Origin: Impatiens glandulifera
Taxonomy: Eukaryota > Streptophyta > Magnoliopsida > Ericales > Balsaminaceae
NCBI RefSeq assembly: GCF_907164915.1
Contig: NC_061864.1
Span: forward strand, 13,151,889-13,215,888
Length of the DNA: 64,000 bases
Direction: 5' to 3'
This document shows, piece by piece, positions 61,701 to 64,000 of this stretch. The notes below the pieces were generated by a model. It did no database searches. It saw only the letters and a program-made list of their open reading frames with translations, and was not told the DNA's origin. The first letter of the stretch is position 1, and each line of letters begins with the position of its first letter. A program made the translations under genes and the position numbers.

Positions 61701-61963
61701 TGGGTTCTGAGGATATTAGGGCTAAAAATCGCGCCAAGGAACTATTGTTGGAAATTGAACCGCAAGACTTACCGATGTCTTTGCCAAGCCCGTTGGGCTT
61801 TACGCAAGAAGATGATTTTGCGGATTTGGTTGATGAGATTGATAGATTGTTGGAAGAATGGAACCCTTTGAGAACAAAAAGACTTCCAATATTTGAAGAG
61901 ATCTCTCATATCAACTTGACTGCCAATTGTAGTAATCAGACAATCATTTTGTCAAGAAGGTAG
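58767..61963 (+). CDS. SDI/MS5-family TPR protein
   Basis: Four exons: 58767-58883, 60808-61020, 61103-61258, 61517-61963, totalling 933 nt (310 aa). Seen: FRVIHKVPSGHGSYVKAKYA at the start, VEKNLEVAIVWFWKAINEGD, the hallmark ALKDMAVVMKQLDRGQEAIE, FNGKPTKKARSHGKK, a TPR-like GNIGWAYMQKPNYMAAEAVY, and the C-terminal TKRLPIFEEIS motif. Family knowledge: SULFUR DEFICIENCY-INDUCED proteins (SDI1/2) repress aliphatic glucosinolate genes and respond to sulfur starvation, while the related MS5/POLLENLESS3 acts at meiotic exit. Length near 300 aa and the short acidic tail fit the SDI or POLLENLESS3-like group better than long MS5. The first intron is 1.9 kb and free of recognised genes. Confidence 0.9.
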
Positions 61964-62362
61964 ACTTGGATTAGAATTTGAGTAGCAAACATCATATATG
62001 TTTACATAGGTAACAAATTTCATCTTACAAGTGTTAAATGTATACAAAAATGAAAATTTTCTTATGTAACAATACAAGATTGATACAAATGATCTATCTT
62101 TTTTCTTTGTGATAGAATGTGAATTTAGCCTTTTTCAATATCTTTCTAAACATCGCTAAGATCACCAGAGTGTACTAAAAGTTTCACAACCAATTTAACA
62201 CAACCAAGACAGGTAAAAAAAACAAAAGGTGACAACTTAATTATAATTAAACAAGTATTAAGCAGTTTTGAGTAAGCAAATGGAAAAATCATCATAATAA
62301 ATTGAAAACAAACAAAACTTTTCTCTCTTCTTTTCTTCATTTAGGATTATAAATTAACCTTA
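61964..62362. other. Convergent spacer with two 3' UTRs
   Basis: The SDI-like gene (+) and NSN1-like gene (-) end 400 bp apart and point at each other, so both 3' UTRs lie here. No further feature is seen. Confidence 0.6.
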
Positions 62363-63977
62363 CTACTTCTCATCAAGTTCATCAGCAGCTCCAGAAGCAT
62401 TATCATCATGATCACCATCAGTTTTACTGTGTTCTTCACTGTCTTCCATATCATTATCGTCTCTCTTGAAATAGTCAACTTTGAAGTTATAATCACCATT
62501 CATATCTTCATCTTCGGCTGCAGAACTTGACTGACTCACCTTTTTCTTTATTTTCTTCTCTATTTTCTTCTTCTTATTAAGCATTCCTTCATCAGTTTTA
62601 GCCTTCTTGTTATCCACAGCATCTTCCGCTTCCACCATTATTTCATCATCCCCATGGTCTGACACAACCAATATGTCGGACTTGGTCTGTGTGTCATCAA
62701 CATCACCCTGTCGATAGATTAAAAAAAGTTTCAATTCGATATGCATTAAATGAATAAGAACTGCCTTGCAGCATTAATAATCAAAATAAGGCACCTCCAA
62801 CAGTTGCTCGTCGAAATTTAGAGGGCAGCTGGGAGGAACTTCCACAAGGTTTATATCGTTTACAGACTTTAGGCTACCGATAAACGAGGACTCGGTATTG
62901 TAGACCTCGTCCACATTGAACTCCTTTCCGAGCTCAGTAACGATCTTTGCTTCTGACGGTTGATCTTGGTTTCGAACAGGAGGCATTGTGTAGTAAGGGA
63001 TTTTACCTGAAAACAACATTATAGTAATTTGGATTATTTTTGGAAAATGATACACTTTAGTAATTATATCAATTTATTACCTTCATTCCAATCATGGAGG
63101 ACAATCCTGGCAGCAGCTTCGATATCAACGACTCCACCTTTTTTCAGTTTTCCCCTAACAGTGGCCACTTTCTGCAGAAAGTCGTCCACTGACTCGAAGC
63201 TTGGGATTTTGTACAGAGTTACCAAGACTCTAGTTGGACAAAGCTTGAGAATTTCATTAACTACATGAAATGTGATTAACAAAGAATTATCAATCTAAAT
63301 AGTTTACTTCATTTGAATTTAGTTCATTTTATCATTATTATCTCAAATCAATTAATTAGGCTTAGTTCAGTAAGATATGAATTTGATAATATAATAAGAA
63401 CATACAAAAGAAAACGTCCACCGAAACTATGTATATTAATCAAGTTGTGTTCCTACAAGGGGTAAAATAGTCTTAACGTACTGTACCAACATCAGTTTCA
63501 CATTTTATCAAATCAACTAATTAATATGTAGCTCTTAATTTTCAGTTTGTTTATCATACGCATCCTTAAAGTCAAAAACAAAAGTAATGATTTAACAAAC
63601 ACAATAAACAAATGCTAAGAATGTTTGTAAAATTCTGAAAGAAATTAACTGCAGCCAATATAAGCTAGAAAAAAATACTCACTCAAAAGTACTCTAGGTC
63701 AGGCTCCCATTGCAGAATCACATATATTGATGAAAGATAACTAATATATGCTCATACAACAACAATAAAGGGTACCAAGAGGGAAAGAAGAATTACCAGG
63801 GCCAATAGGATCTTCCAATTTCTCAATCTTTTTGCAATTTCGAAGAGCAACAGATGCCTCGCTGGCCGCAGCTCTAAGCATTACAACACCAGGACAATCA
63901 AGTAACCAGATATTCTTATCAAGGTGAACTTCTTGCATTGATTTTGTGAGACCTGGAGTGGCACCAACATTTACTAC
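62363..63977 (-). CDS. NSN1: Nucleostemin-like GTPase, C-terminal part
   Basis: Partial gene; the 5' exons lie beyond the right edge. Exons in transcript order: 63977-63797, 63260-63081, 63006-62795, 62707-62363. The first visible exon covers the end of the circularly permuted G domain: VVNVGATPGLTKSMQEVHLD (switch region) and WLLDCPGVVM (the DxxG G3 motif). Next come KIEKLEDPIGPVNEILKLC and a VVDIEAAARIVLHDWNEGKI block, then PYYTMPP. The acidic and lysine-rich C-terminus (EDAVDNKKAKTDEG, NKKKKIEKKIKKK, DDNASGAADELDEK) resembles a nucleolar tail. Family knowledge: NSN1/GNL3 GTPases sit in the nucleolus and act in 60S ribosome assembly and plant development. The visible part is intact. Confidence 0.9.
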
Positions 63978-64000
63978 CTGACACCTCTTTAAACTATTAA

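Noticed and set aside
1..64000. CRISPR arrays, prokaryotic operons, phage or plasmid features
   Set aside because: The tandem repeats here lack spacer-repeat structure and the DNA is plainly plant nuclear with spliced genes.
1..64000. Bona fide tRNA, rRNA or snRNA genes
   Set aside because: Several A-box and B-box-like motifs occur, but none sits in a foldable tRNA cloverleaf by eye. They fit SINE fragments better.

Overview
The window is nuclear DNA from a eudicot plant. The genes have many short exons with GT-AG introns. The intergenic DNA is very AT-rich, with TA microsatellites, MITE-like elements, SINE-like pieces and decayed retroelements. The gene families are typical of flowering plants: ABI3, a HAC acetyltransferase, PPR-DYW, B4 Raf-like kinase, SDI/MS5 and EAR-type C2H2 factors. 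I cannot name the species from sequence alone. Exon boundaries were read by eye from splice sites and reading frame. In every multi-exon model given as complete, the exons sum to a multiple of three.

Layout, left to right. (1) 134-4465 (+): an ABI3-type B3 transcription factor with very large in-frame repeat expansions, about 1266 aa. (2) 5.1-9.95 kb: a decayed Ty1/copia element with recognisable LTR pieces, zinc knuckles, a YLDD box and an RNase H tail, plus a hAT-like nonautonomous element nested inside it. (3) 11042-19895 (-): a complete 16-exon CBP/p300-type histone acetyltransferase (HAC), 1720 aa. (4) 20.3-24.2 kb: repeat-rich spacer with a possible unannotated minus-strand transcript. 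(5) 24410-26944 (+): a probable mitoribosomal mS35 (S24/S35) protein with a likely GC-AG intron and a 68-bp tandem array in its first intron. (6) 27581-30248 (-): a pectate lyase with a candidate in-frame 51-nt extra exon. (7) 34505-35062 (-): a single-finger C2H2 repressor with an EAR tail. (8) 40504-42396 (+): a PLS-DYW pentatricopeptide protein close to MEF10. (9) 42.95-43.5 kb: a LINE fragment. (10) 44671-51241 (+): a PB1-containing Raf-like kinase of the B4 type. (11) 54764-55755 (+): a small conserved plant protein of unknown function. (12) 58767-61963 (+): an SDI/MS5-family TPR protein. (13) 62363 to the window end (-): the C-terminal part of a nucleostemin-like GTPase (NSN1).

The genes do not form a pathway cluster or operon. 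ABI3 (ABA/seed programme) and the B4 Raf (ABA/osmotic SnRK2 activation) both belong to stress and ABA signalling, but they lie 40 kb apart and I read this as coincidence. I found no clearly new biological system. The best leads are the repeat-swollen ABI3, the GC-AG intron, the candidate cassette exon, the overlapping uORF of the PPR gene, the intronic G-quadruplex motif and an orphan promoter-like island near 33 kb.
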